From Chalara sp. BL73 (taxonomy: Eukaryota > Ascomycota > Leotiomycetes > Helotiales): a stretch of 64,000 bases of DNA. The DNA lies in assembly GCA_918026815.1 (NCBI GenBank), contig CAKJVC010000097.1:124001-188000 (forward strand), in the 5' to 3' direction. The position numbers and the translations under genes were made by a program. The notes beneath the pieces were generated by a model. It worked only from the letters and a program-made list of their open reading frames with translations. It did no database searches and was not told where the DNA came from. Shown here piece by piece: positions 1 to 12,890 of the stretch (within the stretch, counting starts at the first letter, position 1; each line of letters opens with the position of its first letter).

Positions 1-523
1 ACACCTCTTTCATGACGTATATCGGCTTCGTCGTATCGGACGCTTGAATGGAGAGCATTGCTAGCTTTATGGATATTGCCGACTACTGTGCCCTATACCT
101 AGCGGCCTCGTTATTTTCGCTCCTAACGAATCTGGCACTTCCGGCCGCGCTGGAGATGAGAATTTTCCACATGCAGATGAGGGACTATAAGAGCTTTACC
201 CGTCGCCCAAGCTTCTGCGGAGAGTGTTGTGAAGCAGAGAGCCGAAAGCCAAGCTACCATTTGAGAAGCAGTGTTGATCAGAGTTTGCTGAAAATCCGAT
301 CTCAGGCCAACGCATGAAAGAATTGGCGATGGATAATGGTGCAAAAATCATTTGCCAGACGTCTGAGAGGAAATGACTGTTCAGATCACGATAAGAACCA
401 CGCATTGTGTTGCCGCATGAGTGAGAAATTCTCGTGCACTTAAGCACTTGACTGATATCAATAAGGATATGGAGAGAATTGCATTTTATTATTTGGTAAT
501 ATTTTTGCAATCTAGGTACTCTG
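1..523. other. unassigned flank downstream of the GH78 gene
   Basis: Short open frames exist on both strands, the longest about 100 codons on the minus strand. None has a recognisable motif or a convincing splice structure. The last part is the 3' flank of the GH78 gene. I see nothing else here. Confidence 0.5.
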
Positions 524-3057
524 TTACGTCTTCCGTGCCTGCGTCAATGTAAAAGCAGAACCGCCAACGACCTCAAAGGTTGTAGAACCCACAACCTCAC
601 CATTGACCGTGAATACCGACTCCTCCACCGGAGTCCGCAGCGTGGCGGGTAAAGATACAATCCCCTTCAATCCCTTCGGTGATTCAATGTGCAAAGCCCA
701 CATCCCATCAGCATCAAATTCCCAATTCACAAAAATAGTCCCCGATGGCGTAGGCACCCTCCCCTTCGCAGACACTAACTCCAAGATCCGCGGTGCAAGT
801 GTCCATTCCTTCCACCCAGGCGTGCTGGGCAAAGCACCTAACACATATTTCGACAGCTCGGCCGTCGGTCCTGCCGCCCACCCGTGGCATAGACTCGTCA
901 CGAGCCCGAGTCCCGGGCCACCGGACCTATCTAGCGTCTCCCAGAATGTCCCCGTGTAGTTTTCATTGGACGGATTGACCATAGGTGCCCATAGGTTGTG
1001 CAGCAGCTCTAGCGCTGCGGTGTCGTTGGATACTGCAAGGGCGGCACGGAGGTGGTAGGATGACGCGTAGGGACTGATGTAGGCTTGAAAACCGGCGTCT
1101 AATACCCTACTTGAAAAGGCTAGCGGACCGGCGGGCTGCATGAGCGAGTTGGAGAGGGTAGAGAGAATGGAAGAGCTGGAATGGGAGGCATTGAGATTGA
1201 CCCCGGCTAAGATGGCGAGGGCGTTGGCGTCTTGCCCGAATCCGTCTTGAATAGCCTCCGAGAGGTAGTAGGCACCTAACTCGTCGCTCCACAGTTGGGT
1301 GTCTATCGCAACGCGGAGATCGGAGAGACGATCTTGGTATATTGTGGTATTGACGCCGGCACCTTCTAGGAGAGATATGCATTCTTGTAGAGAGTAGGCG
1401 TAGAGCATATTGAATTTAGTGACGATGCCGGCTTGTGGGGGATCGTAATAATTCCAGTCGCCACCGAAGGCGATATCAGAGAGATTGAATAGCCCGCTCT
1501 CTAGTATCTGCGAGTTTGCCCAGTCAAGCATCTTGGTGATCTTTGGCGCCCATAACTCAGCAAAAGTTATGTCGCCCGTGTGCTGATATGTCTGGGCTAC
1601 AGCATTCAAGAAGTTAAAGGAGTACCCGATCAGACCTGTTATGTTGACGCTCAGCGGCGCGGAGAGCGGCGCCTGCTGAATCTTTGCGGTGGGGATGAAG
1701 AATCCTGGAGTTGTTTGGTAGGAGCCGAGTAGGTCGAGGGACCCGATGATAAATTCTAAACCGTTTGTGCTTCGAAGAGCTGCGCCGCCTGCTACGTCGA
1801 GGTCACCAGCGTATGCGATTCGGTCGCGTCTAGAGCCGTCAACAACGGTGGCTAAGGGGTTCATCCCCATGAAGAAGTCCGGGAGAAAGCTGTCTTCGGT
1901 TAAGGAATGGGAATAAACGACCTCTCCAGTTGGAGTCGTTGCGGTCAAGTTCTGAAACAGCGCGCGGTGGCCAAGGGAGGCTCCAAGACCGAAGGAGCCA
2001 AAGAATCGAGCAGTCTGTGACATCGAGAGTACTGGCTGTCCGTTGATGGAGATATTGATCTCGGTGATGTTGATCGTGGCGTGAACGGAGTGCCATGACC
2101 CTGGTGCAATGGTCAAGTTAAGGGGTAGCTGGGAGGATTGAAGCACCTGGTTCTGGGTCGTTGAACCAGCATACGCAATTATGTTTCTGCTCGCAACATC
2201 GCACGAGAAGTATATCCCGGAGTTGAGCGTATCAGACAGCACCGTAAACCCAAAGCCTCCAACGATAGGCTGTACCCTGAAATCAACCTCGTACATCAGC
2301 AGTTGAGAGGCAGCTGCACTTGCCAGCACCTGGGGCGCCAAGCTGTCAACCAACGAGCCTTCTGGCGTTACTTCCCAGAAGTCGGGAATGGTGTAATTGG
2401 GAATCTCGGTTAACTGAATTGTTCGTGCGCCAACAGCCCAGATCCTGTTGAGGTCCTCGTTGGATGTCTCGAACGACCCAGGTAGGTCGGGAATTGGTGT
2501 AGTGTTCACCGTGGAGCGCACCCCAATGTTCCGTAGCGTTAGCTCGCCGGCCGAAGAGAGGTTGAGCTTTTGGTAGCGGAACGTCCCTTGGATGAGCCGA
2601 TTTGTCACTACCCCAAGTCTTGTCACATTGTATATGTTTACACGGTACGTATCCATTGCTGCTGCGAGCGGAAGCGGCCCATCACCCTGTAGCTGTTAAT
2701 GACTGAATATTACGGTTTCCAGGAGGTCCTACGAACCATGTATACATCCAAAGCTGCTCTGGTCTCGCTGTAAGTGATCTCGAGGACGGAAGTGTCACCG
2801 CATATTCCCAGGACCTCAAAAGAGGGAATACCTTCAACTACGTAGCCGTAGTCGAGAATCGCAATCCCAGGGGTGCCGCTTATTCCAGATAGTATGGTTA
2901 CGTCGTTTGTGCTGGTGGTGAAATCGGAGTAATTAGATATCGCCTGTGCCTTTGGCGTTGTTGTATGTTGAGACGGCGTTAAAATTGCTCGGCCCAGAGC
3001 ACCTGATATAGAACCAGTGACAATTAAGCATATTACACCATCACGGAGTAAGTTCAT
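524..3057 (-). CDS. secreted alpha-L-rhamnosidase-like glycoside hydrolase, family GH78
   Basis: It probably removes terminal alpha-L-rhamnose from plant or fungal glycans outside the cell. Two exons (3057-2737 and 2686-524) join in frame across a 50-nt intron (GTTCGT...ACAG) to give 827 residues. Residues 1-22 look like a signal peptide, with a hydrophobic run ending in SGALG. Residues about 220-370 form a beta-sandwich-like insert. The motif DGSRRDRIAYAGD (about residues 390-403) and GGDWNYYDPPQ (about 515) match the acidic catalytic segments of GH78 six-hairpin enzymes. FWETLDRSGGPGLG and CHGWAAGP near the C-terminus are also typical. The stop seen at 2710 lies inside the intron and is not a break. 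The substrate is inferred from the family only. Confidence 0.88.
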
Positions 3058-3677
3058 TGTCTAGAGAGTGTCTTTCTATCAATGAAGAAAAAAAAGGTAT
3101 AAAGGTCAAGTTATGAATTAGTGAGTCGTTTGCTCTTTAGAGTCGCTTCCAAGACCCTTATGTATATTCATTTTGTTGATGCTGGCATAGAAATTGGCAT
3201 TAAAACCTAGCAATGCTTCGGCATTAATGCTGAAAGTCGAAAAACTAGAAAATCCTTGTTCTTTTCGGGTTCGTTTGTGTAGAACCCGTCCATGGCATAG
3301 CCACTACCCCTCGCTTGCACAGAACCTGCCGACTTGGCATGTGGCGTGGCGGATTCAGCCTTTCGAACTACCCTCCTCGTACTTCGTACCCTAGTCCTAA
3401 TTGGCGATGCTTTCAGGAAACATGACGTTTCGGCTCTGGTATGCAAATTTCTTACGAGTCAAGTGTCGCGCAAGGGTACAAACCTCAGACATCGTAGGGT
3501 ACAAGTTTGTGATGACCTTTTTTTTATTTTGATTTCGACATTTGATTATCTTTTCGTTCTTGTTCTCTTATTGTTAGACATTCATCGTGATAGGATCTGA
3601 TCCTACTTACTAAACAGTGCCAATATCATTAGGGTGGACATCTTAAATAAATACTAGCGCGACGCATTATATCTGCC
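3058..3677. other. intergenic region between two divergent genes
   Basis: This gap separates the GH78 gene (minus) from the glycosyltransferase gene (plus) and should hold both promoters. Two short overlapping open frames on opposite strands in the middle have no recognisable features. No repeat was seen. Confidence 0.5.
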
Positions 3678-6600
3678 ATGTACGATAAAGAGACACCTAA
3701 AAGAGATAAGGTGGGCGAGGGTCTAGAGAGTATTCGTAGCAGTGACGGCGACGATGTCGAAATCAACTGGGAACAACCCCCGCCATATAGTGCTGTCTTT
3801 AATGGCGATGGCGGCGAGGTCTCTGTCGCGGCCAGAGGTTTGTTACTACTGTGAAGTTTAGGAAGGCAGGAAGATATTACCTACTGATGTATTACAACTG
3901 TAGATGACGGACGACTTGACATGAGTATCAATACGACAGCGACGACCAAGATGCTTCCACCGATGCCAGTCGAATATCCCAACTCCCAAGCGGCTCTCGT
4001 CACGCACTATTCAGCGTACCCCCGGCTAAATATAGTTATCCAGATTGTTGGCAGTAGAGGTAGGTGTGGAAGATAGCTAAGCTAATAATGCACATTGGAT
4101 GTCAATTTACTTGCTGTAGGCGACGTGCAACCTTTCACTGCTTTGGGGCAAGCCCTCCAGGCTTCTGGCCACCGCATCCGTATAGCAACTCATCCGAATT
4201 TCAAAAAATTCGTCGAATCTTCCAACCTAGAGTTTTTCTCTATTGGCGGCGATCCTACAGATCTCATGGCCGTAAGCCAACACCTGCTTCCAACGAACCG
4301 TAGCTAATAAGACCAGTATATGGTCAAAAACCCAAGTATCATTCCCACACTCGGCACGCTGACGTCAGGTGATATTGGACGCAAGCGCAAGATGGTTTTT
4401 GAAATGCTGAACGGTTGTTGGGAATCGTGCATAATGCCCGATGAGACGACAGCTGTGCCTTTCGTCGCTGATGCGATAATAGCAAACCCGCCTAGTTTTG
4501 CACATGTTCATTGCGCCCAGGCACTCAGTGTGCCACTCCACCTGTATGGTGCTTTTCTCAGCAATTACCTTTCTTCTAACGTCCGATGGGTCCTCAATGA
4601 CTCAATTCTTTCAAAACAACGAACATTTGCTAACTGGAGAACCTTCAGCATGTTTACTATGCCCTGGAGCCCAACAAGAGCATTTCCACACCCGTTAGCC
4701 AATCTGAAGCATGAGAGCACAGATCCGTTGATCGCAAATTACTTGTCTTATAGCTTGGTAGATGCCATGACTTGGCAAGGGCAAGTATTCTTGCAGGAGC
4801 GCAAGGTTATGAGCTAACGGGTACAGCTTGGGTGATTTGATCAACTTATGGAGAAAAAGGACACTGAGTTTAGAACCAGTTCCAGCTATGGCGGGCCCAG
4901 GGCTTGCAGAGGCATTGAAGGTGCCATTTACATACTGTTGGTCGCCGGCACTCATACCTAAGCCTCAAGACTGGCCATCATACATCGGTACGCCTTCTGC
5001 AAACTTGAATAAACGCAGCTTACGTGGTAAATAGATGTGTGCGGATTCTTTTTCCGCGAAGAGGCTCCGTACAGCCCTGATGCAGAGCTAGCCGCATTTT
5101 TAAATGCAGGGCCAACTCCCATCTACATTGGATTCGGTAGTATAGTCCTCGATGATCCTACAAAAATGACGGATATAATCCTACAGAGCGTCCAGGCCTG
5201 TGGCGTGAGAGCGATTATATCCAGAGGCTGGAGTAAGCTTGGAACAGGCCGATCTGACCCGAACGTCCTATTTCTTGGGGATTGCCCACATGGTAAGTAA
5301 TTCTGCACCAAGCCTTTCCTTTGACTAATTCTCATATAGAATGGCTTTTTAAGCATGTCTCAGCGGTGATCCATCATGGTGGAGCAGGAACTACGGCCTG
5401 TGGCTTACTTAATGGTCGGCCAACAGGTATTGTACCCTTCTTCGGAGAGTGAGTTTTCTAGCCTCATTGACAATCTTGCTTTGAAGAGAATTAAAGGCTG
5501 ATTTCATAGCCAACCGTTCTGGGCAAATATGGTAGCAGCAGCTGGTGCAGGCCCTCGCCCAATACCCCACGCTTCCCTAAACAGCACCAACATATCCGAA
5601 GTCATCCGCACCTGTCTTCTCCCCCAGACTGCATCAGCAGCGAGCAACATCGCAGCTAAGATGAAGCATGAAAATGGTGTCAGAGAAGCTGTGAATTCAT
5701 TCCATCGCAACCTCCCGATCGAGGCCATGAGCTGCGACTTACTAGGCCATCGAAATGCGGTTTGGCTGCTGCGGAAATCGAAGGGTCGTACGCTCAAATT
5801 GTCCGATCGAGCAGCATACATCCTACTGCAGCATAAACAGATTGAGAGTAAAGAGCTCGAATTGTAAGTATCTTCCAACTGCAGTTCAGTCTCAGAACTG
5901 GCCTTGAATTACTAACCTTGACACCTATTTAGGTTCCAGGCGCATCCGATAGCAATCGAGAATCCAAGATGGGATCCACTCAGCGCGACATCATCTGCGC
6001 TTCTAGGCACGATTGTAGACGTCTCAACCGGGCTGTGGAACACATTTGGGGACCCGTACAAGATCGCCCGCGCCGCGAAGAAAGATGGGATACAGAAGCA
6101 CACCGCGGCTGGCGCGGCGAGCGTTTCGGTCGGTAAAGGGTTCGTGGGTGTGGCGGGGACTCTGACAAAGGCGCCGTTAGTGGATATCCCGATGGCGTTG
6201 ACGGAGGGCCTCCATCAAGCCCCAGCATTATATGGTGAAAAGCCTCGCGATCATGGTGCGGTCACGGATTGGAAAAGTGGAAGTACGGTCGCTGGAAAGG
6301 TTTGAGCATTCTTTCCGGTATTATAAGTAACCTATTGATTTGTCTCTCAGAGTCTGGGGATGGGGTTCTATGATGGGATTGTCGGCGTGGTGAACGAGCC
6401 TATTAAGGGTTATAAGAAACATGGTAGCCTAGGTATGCTATCAGGGTTCGCAAAGGGTAGCTTAGGATTGGTGGTTAAGCCCGCGGCAGGTGGGTTTCTA
6501 TACTTGCATAAGAGAGATATGTATTTGTTCTAATCTCTATGGCAGGGATGTTTGGCTTGATGGCGTATCCGGCAATGGGTATCTATCAGAGTATAAGGAC

Positions 6601-6733
6601 AGCGGGACTTTCACCGGCACAAAAGAGGGTCTTGGAGGCGAAGAAAGCCTTAAGCTCGTATGCAAATACCCAGGTAGCGTTAGATGATGAGGTAAAGGCG
6701 GTAGTCGCGCTTCTTAAGAAGAGACTTGGGTAG
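3678..6733 (+). CDS. UDP-glycosyltransferase, sterol 3-beta-glucosyltransferase-like (GT1)
   Basis: It likely transfers glucose from UDP-glucose to a sterol or other lipid at a membrane. Twelve exons close in phase to 800 residues: 3678-3837, 3904-4059, 4120-4271, 4317-4543, 4649-4780, 4827-4987, 5035-5292, 5340-5448, 5510-5863, 5933-6299, 6351-6489, 6546-6733. The acceptor-side domain starts with [15 protein letters not shown] (about residue 100), followed by [15 protein letters not shown] and [16 protein letters not shown]. The donor-binding signature HHGGAGTT (about 427) and the PFFGDQPFW loop are present. The N-terminus carries a PPPY motif. The PH and GRAM domains of Atg26 are absent. 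The tail (about 570-800) has glycine-rich repeats ending in [18 protein letters not shown], resembling Vps13/Atg2 C-terminal segments. Introns 4544-4648 (105 nt, stop-free, in frame) and 4781-4826 (GC-AG) are unusual. Confidence 0.9.
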
Positions 6734-9120
6734 TTAGAGTCTGGGAGTCAACTTTGGAGTAAGTGTTTCTCCCTTTTCTAAAACGACCACAAGCAGCGAA
6801 AATTTGACCACATGTTTTAACTATCATTAGCTTGAAAATATAGGCCGATTTAGGAAAGACATCATGTTCTTCATGGCTTCCTGTTTAACTTGTAGCAAGT
6901 GTCGACTTTTTTGACAATAGTCCTTACCGCTGACGGATATATTTAAAAAGCAGTGTATCTGGCAGGACTGTGACATGGAGGGGAAGAGCATAACTCTGTT
7001 AGGCCAGGGATGAGAACAATGGTTGAGAACATGTTTCTCCGGGCGAAACTATTCTGCCTCGGTATTCTTATCGCCATCAAGCTGCTTTGCATTATTTCCT
7101 TCTCCCATCTCCTCCCGGTTTTCTTCCCTCAAACACCAAGGTGACTTGTATTCAATGTGTCATATGTATATCCCCAAGACCTTCTTCCTCAACACTGTTG
7201 TCCTTATATTCCAGCTTGTACCCGTGGTTCACTCGACACCTCTCCTCGAGAAACTTTTCAAGTTCCCTCGTGGAGACAGAGTCCAATGCCAAACGTGCTT
7301 CTAGTATTTTGTAGAGCCCTTATAGCTGTGACATGTCTTGGTAACTTTTATCATCAACATCAGGGTATCAGTATGTGACGCGTTCCCGGCCTTTCTTCCT
7401 AAGTTTCCCTAACCTGTGCAATTTGTCTTTCGTCGCAATAAATATCTAGGTACCAAAGAAGAGCCGTCCTGAGGCGTTTGCGTTAAGTAATTTTAAAGCT
7501 CGCTGATATCGAAGATGCTGTGTCTGGGCCCCAACAGCGACACCGTTGGTGTGCAGATTGGAAAGCTAATGTGGCGCAGCGCTGAAGTGCGTGCCCAAGC
7601 CCGCACCAACAAGCCATCTGATGTCTCCTCTTTCGGCATTGTTGTGAATTACAAAGGCCTGTTTCAGTTACTGGGGTCTTCAGAATAAGTGCTGACACTG
7701 TGAATTCACAAGTGTGCTTATCAAGATATCTTTCTCGGTACGCGTCGCGGCCGCGAAAAGCTAAAGGAGAAGGAAATGCCAATCTAGCGGAAGGCAAGAT
7801 TGTGTAACAGTGAACATAGATATATCCATCCTTGGAAAGACTTAAGGTAAATTCATTAGTTTCTCAGTGTTCTACGCTATTAGGATATCCCCATTTAAGC
7901 ACGTAGCTAGCGTCATCCTGGTCAATGTTTTAGTAAAGCATCGCATAATCTTGCTGTCTTGTATCGGCCGAGATTTGCACTAGACGGGGAGGATTTAGCT
8001 ACTTGGGAATCTGCTCAGCTCAGGCCGGGGCCGTATCATAAAAAGCCTATAGTATCAATATTTGCAAAGCTCCGAGGAATGGCATTCAGCTGAAATGTGA
8101 AAGGTCGCATTCTAAGTAGTACTTCGGTACCATGATGGCCTTTCAACTTTCCATTGCCCATTTAGCACTGCCGACTAGATCAAGTTATAAAGATACAAGA
8201 TACGATTTTATAATGCGCGCTTATTGATGTGTAACACAATGATGGTCGGTCAATAGATCTATGCTTAAATACCGGCCAACTTTGTAAATAAATATTGTTT
8301 CTGTTAACGTAGCTAAAATTTCAAAATTTATGAGCCTGGTTTAATAGAGCACCCTTCCTCTTTTCGGAAATCCTCCCCGTCCCAATTTTGTGTGGAAACT
8401 ATAGTATTTAACAGTTTGCGAGAAAACATAGATCCGTGACGAAGGTGCTTCTAGGCAGCTTCCTCCTCGCTTGGCTAACAAATTTCGCCGATGCTGAGCT
8501 TATCCAAAGCCATAGCCTAGTAAATGATAGAATAAGTAGCAACGCTAGTACAATGAAATTGACCTAGAATTAAAGCTCCAGCTCTTGCGTCTATATAGGA
8601 TATAAAATTATTAAATTGGTTGAGCAGTTAAAAGATATACTGAGCATAGCAAAAAAGTGTAATGCCTCAGTGTCACAAACACATGTGGTACCAAACCGTC
8701 ATTAGCACCAGAAACTTGATGGCACCAGCCCATGGCTAGCCAGGGGCATTTTGATGCTAAATGAGAAACAGTACCAAGGGAGAGTGTGTACTACTCAGGG
8801 AGAAGTACAAATAGGATGGTGTTACCCAGGTAATCACCTACGCGCTTGTTGAAGCAATTATTAGCTTTTATTTGTTTTTGTTTAAATTTTAAGCCTTCGG
8901 TTATTGTCGATTGACTTCATCTCACGGGTCGCCAGGCAGACTAGTGATTTCACTTAGTATGCTCGTTGGCGTCAGGTGTAAGATGTGTGTCGATTGTTTT
9001 TGTGTTCTAAGCTACGTGTCGCGAAGAGGTTGTGGGTCCCGAGAGGACCACAACTCTTACGTGACTAGTTACATGCGTTCCAACAGTTATTCTTTTCAAT
9101 TTATTTCAAAAAAATATTAT
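6734..9120. other. gene-poor 2.4-kb gap
   Basis: Many short open frames (60-160 codons) occur on both strands, but none shows a domain, a credible exon chain or codon use like the flanking genes. AT-rich stretches lie around 8200-8700 and 9080-9125. It lies downstream of both convergent neighbours, so large promoters are not expected. I found no motif copies of the 17-bp repeat here. Confidence 0.5.
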
Positions 9121-12100
9121 TTATCGCCTATCATGAAGTTTTTCATGTCTTTTACAGTCATTATTCCTCGTAAACGCCTTCCCACACTCCCCACATTTAA
9201 AAGGTCTCTCCCCAGCATGACTCCTCAAATGATTCCTCTGATGAAAGCCCCTCGTAAACCGCTTGCCACACAACTCACACGCCCACGGTGTCGCTGCCGT
9301 CGGCTTCATCTTTCCCTGAAACGCATTCGCTTGATCCGCCGTTTCCGGGTGGAAAAGCTTCTTGTGCTTTTCCAAGTCCTTGTTTGACGCGAAGCCGAAT
9401 TCGGCAATGGAGCAGTCGGGGAAGGCACAGTTGAAAGGTCGGTCGTGGCGATTGATGTGCTGGTCGCGCGAACATGCGTCTTTGAATCCTTCGTGGAAGT
9501 AGAAACATGTGGGGCGTGGGCATTTGAAGTGTTTGTCGCCGTAGAAGACGGTGAATGTTTCGTTGGTGGTAGAGAGAGAGAGGGATTCGAGAATGGCGCG
9601 GTTGCGGAGCAAGGATTTGCTGAGGGATTGCAGGCTTATTTCTTTCCTAGCTTCGGGCCCTTTGATGTCATATTGGTAGATGTGGTTCCAGACGGAGACT
9701 AGGCTTGTGTAGAATGGGTAGGCTTTGAATGGCTCGCAGTCCTCTTCGACTTCTTTTGCGATTGAGTATTGTGTGATTTCTTGCTCGTACCGACTGGAGA
9801 AATCTTTTAAGCCTAGCCCAAACTCTTGTAGCGCGGTTTGCGACTCCTCATCAGTAGAGAACTGGGCTGTTGACCTCTTGATAATAGCACGGATGTGCTG
9901 AAGCCATTTTGCGGCAGCATAGTCTTGAAAGGTAAGATAGCCGTTCGTGGTGAAGATCCGCAAATCAGCAGTGTCTATCTCATCGTCAAAGCACTCGAAT
10001 GTCAAGTACCGAAGACACAGTGCTGCTAGATTGCATTCGACCGCCGAGGGCCGAATGTGTTTACTTTCCATAATGTACCTGTTAGGGTATAAGCACAGAG
10101 GTATTAGGGAACAGGAGGTGTAGTTTACATCTTTGCAGTAACGTGCACAAGTTCTACGCGATCTCCGGACAATACCTGGATCAGTGAGCCACAATACTCG
10201 TCAACACTACTTCGCAAGCTCCTGCCGTCGAAATCAACTATCTGCTCATTTGGGTCTATAGAGACTGCAGCTTGTATTTCTCGCCACTTGAGCGGCCGCT
10301 TGGCGCAAACCATCCAGCCTAGTAGTTTCCGGACAACATCCCATTGTTTGGACACCAAGCTTCGCTCCAGACGACGGAGTATCCTTTCGTAGCTATGGCT
10401 GAAGTTAGCCAGACTGTTATAGTTAAGACATAAAATAGTTGACAATATAGCACAAGAGTAGGTTTGGGTGCTTAGTATGTTGCAAACTTCGCGAGGAAAA
10501 AGTCGAGTCCAACTCACGCTTCTCCCAATCCCTTTGGAAAATTGTACTCCCTAATTTCATTTAAGAGATTCATCTGAGTCTCTTGTGCGTGTAGATTTTC
10601 CATCACTAGTTTGGCAAAGAGGAACATCCCTATCAATTATTAGCGACGGTTAAGTTCCTCGTTCGGCGTAAACCACTACCTTGCGACCTGATCAAAGTTG
10701 ACTCTTCAATGAACTTAAGCTGTACGTCGTTGAGATCATATTTTTTCTTAATTTTCTTCGACCAATCATGGACATATATCTTGATATCATTCTCATTATC
10801 CGCCGGAGTAAGTTTCATAATGTCAGCTGTCTGAAGAGCCTTTCCGATGTCAGGGAAATCTTGACTGACAAAAAGAACACGCAGCTTCCCTGGTTCTCGT
10901 TCATCGCACTTATCCACCGTGGATGTGAAGAATGATAAAACCAACTTCCGCTGCGCTGGATTGCACTCGTCTAAGCCGTCGATAATGATAAATTGTTTGG
11001 GAATCTTCTCAAAGCAGAGCCTCAACAATTGCTCGGCGAGCGCTGCAGAAGTTAAGTTAAGCTCCCCACTGGAGATGTACTTATCATAGCAGTATGGAAT
11101 AAGTCCTCGAGAATGATTCAAGAGTTGACTCAGCAGACCTCTGAATATTGAGATGCAGTCATTCTTTTCTGGGTCGTCTTCTCGGCAATAGAAATACCCT
11201 GTGGTATATGAAGTATCCTGCAGACAATTATCTACAATAGCTGAAGCAAGAATCGTTTTTCCTTTGCTAAAATTAGCGAGCCTGCCTTGGCATTGAGTCT
11301 AACCATATGGGAGGTGGTAGCATACCTGCTCCCAGAATTCCATTCACCCACATAATTGACGAGATTGGAGTATCCATTTCTTTCCAATTCTGAATCTTTT
11401 CATGTTTCAATATCCAGTTTCCACTTCCTGCATATGTAGTCCGTATCTCACGAAAAGTTTCATGGTCTGCGGTAGTACTCTGTGCTGCCGAAAACCAATC
11501 CAAGATTGCAAGATATTTCCGGTCTTCTTCATTCTGTTCTTGCTTTCTAAGTCGCTCCCACTTTTCCAATCTGTCTTGCTCATATTCTGGGTAACTGGCG
11601 ACTCAGTAATTGGATGACATGGGTTGTTTCGGGGGTTCGCATTGTCTCGGGAAATAATGAGACTTGCCAGAATAGGGAATGGGGTTTCCTCAACACCTAC
11701 GCTTGATATGAGCAAGTACTGCTTGACTGTTGCTCTGCGATTCTTCGAAATGCAAAAGCTCTGCTTGTTCAACGATCAGCTGTCTATGGAGCCTGAGGCT
11801 CTCAAGTAGTCCCTTGAACCGTGTCTCGAAGTTTTTCCAGATGGAACGAAACAATTGTCGCCAGACCTCAGCTACGGGGTGTCAGCCGCATTTTCAAAGA
11901 CTACTAAAATCAATCCATACCCCTTCCCCTAAACATGCGTACCGCTTTCTTGTGAAAATTGAGGATATCGGTATATATGAGAGCAAGAACGCGGATCATA
12001 TGAAGTTTGGTACCGAACAGAGATTGATACTGCTCCAGGAGCGGCATATGCTCCCCAATCTGATCGTAAGCGTCGAGTATAGACTCAAAACTATCAGTCC

Positions 12101-12526
12101 ATGTACTTGCAGTCTAATCAGCACCACCTGTCAGTATGCTTTCCCGAATGCGAGCAATTTAAAGGAAACAATGATACTTTGTATCCGTTTTGAAATACCA
12201 TTATATTAATACACGAAGAGAGATAGGAAGAGAGAGAAAATTACCTGCAGAATGAACTTCAACGGGCCCCACACAAAAGCAACGAAGATGTTGGAGTTCC
12301 CAAACACCTCAATCACTTTCCCGAATTGGTTCATCGCTTCCAGAAATGATTCAAGCCGAGCCATATTCATCAACGTTTTCAGGTTCTCCTGGTCTTTCTG
12401 AATGCGAAGGGCGGTTTCCCGGACATCGTTCAGCGTCACAAACTGGAAATCCTGCACTTCTCCCGGCGTGAGGCTTTTTTTGAAGTCCGCGAGAATAACC
12501 TCGAAGGAACCACTGGTGGTGCTCAT
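9121..12526 (-). CDS. NLR-type NACHT protein with N-terminal helical domain and C2H2 zinc fingers
   Basis: Likely a signal-transducing STAND NTPase of the fungal NLR class, associated with recognition of non-self. Eight exons close in phase to 931 residues: 12526-12245, 12113-11943, 11866-11701, 11586-11326, 11261-10680, 10629-10518, 10392-10129, 10078-9121. Residues 1-210 resemble the helical domain common at the start of these proteins (NVRETALRIQ-type opening, then an AYDQIGEHMPLL segment). The Walker A motif GILGAGKT spans an intron at about residue 290 and is followed by FIIIDGLDEC (Walker B). A winged-helix-like region (KLLGWMVCAKRPLKWREIQAA) follows. Instead of ankyrin, WD or TPR repeats, the C-terminus (about 798-929) has four C2H2-type fingers, the last two canonical (CELCGKRF, CGECGKAF). 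The ligand is unknown. Repeats lie just upstream. Confidence 0.85.
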
Positions 12527-12890
12527 TTTCTACCTCAGGTCAATACGGGTCGCTTGGCGATGTAAGCAATGGCCTGAGTCCGTGATCGCGACATCAAAAT
12601 GAGAAAATCTTCGAACCTGACTTGAATACAATGCACATGTACGGGAGCTTAAAACAAAAGAAAATTGTTATACAAAGCAGTTGACACAGGTCGAAAGAAG
12701 CTTCTGTCTGTGGCGGCCTGTAATGGAAACTGCAAGGCTGAGCCTCAGGGGTCCGTGTCAGGTCAGCGTGCCACCGTGTAGGTGGAAAGGATGTAGAATT
12801 AGCACCGTGGGCGAGATCTGCTAGAAACACCCTCGCAGTTCCCCCTTCACCGCCTCAATCATACATGGATCTTATCAAGGCTTTCTTCCA
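12527..12890. other. upstream region of the NLR gene
   Basis: This 364-nt stretch should carry the NLR promoter. One minus-strand open frame of 78 codons (12594-12830) has no recognisable feature. The repeat block begins immediately after it. Confidence 0.4.

Noticed and set aside
2687..2736. Stop codon splitting the GH78 gene into two frames
   Set aside because: The segment has GT...AG ends, and removing it joins the halves in frame (YM then GDGPLP), so it is an intron.
6734..9120. Several 60-160-codon frames as genes
   Set aside because: They overlap one another on both strands and show no domain, signal peptide or consistent splice sites.
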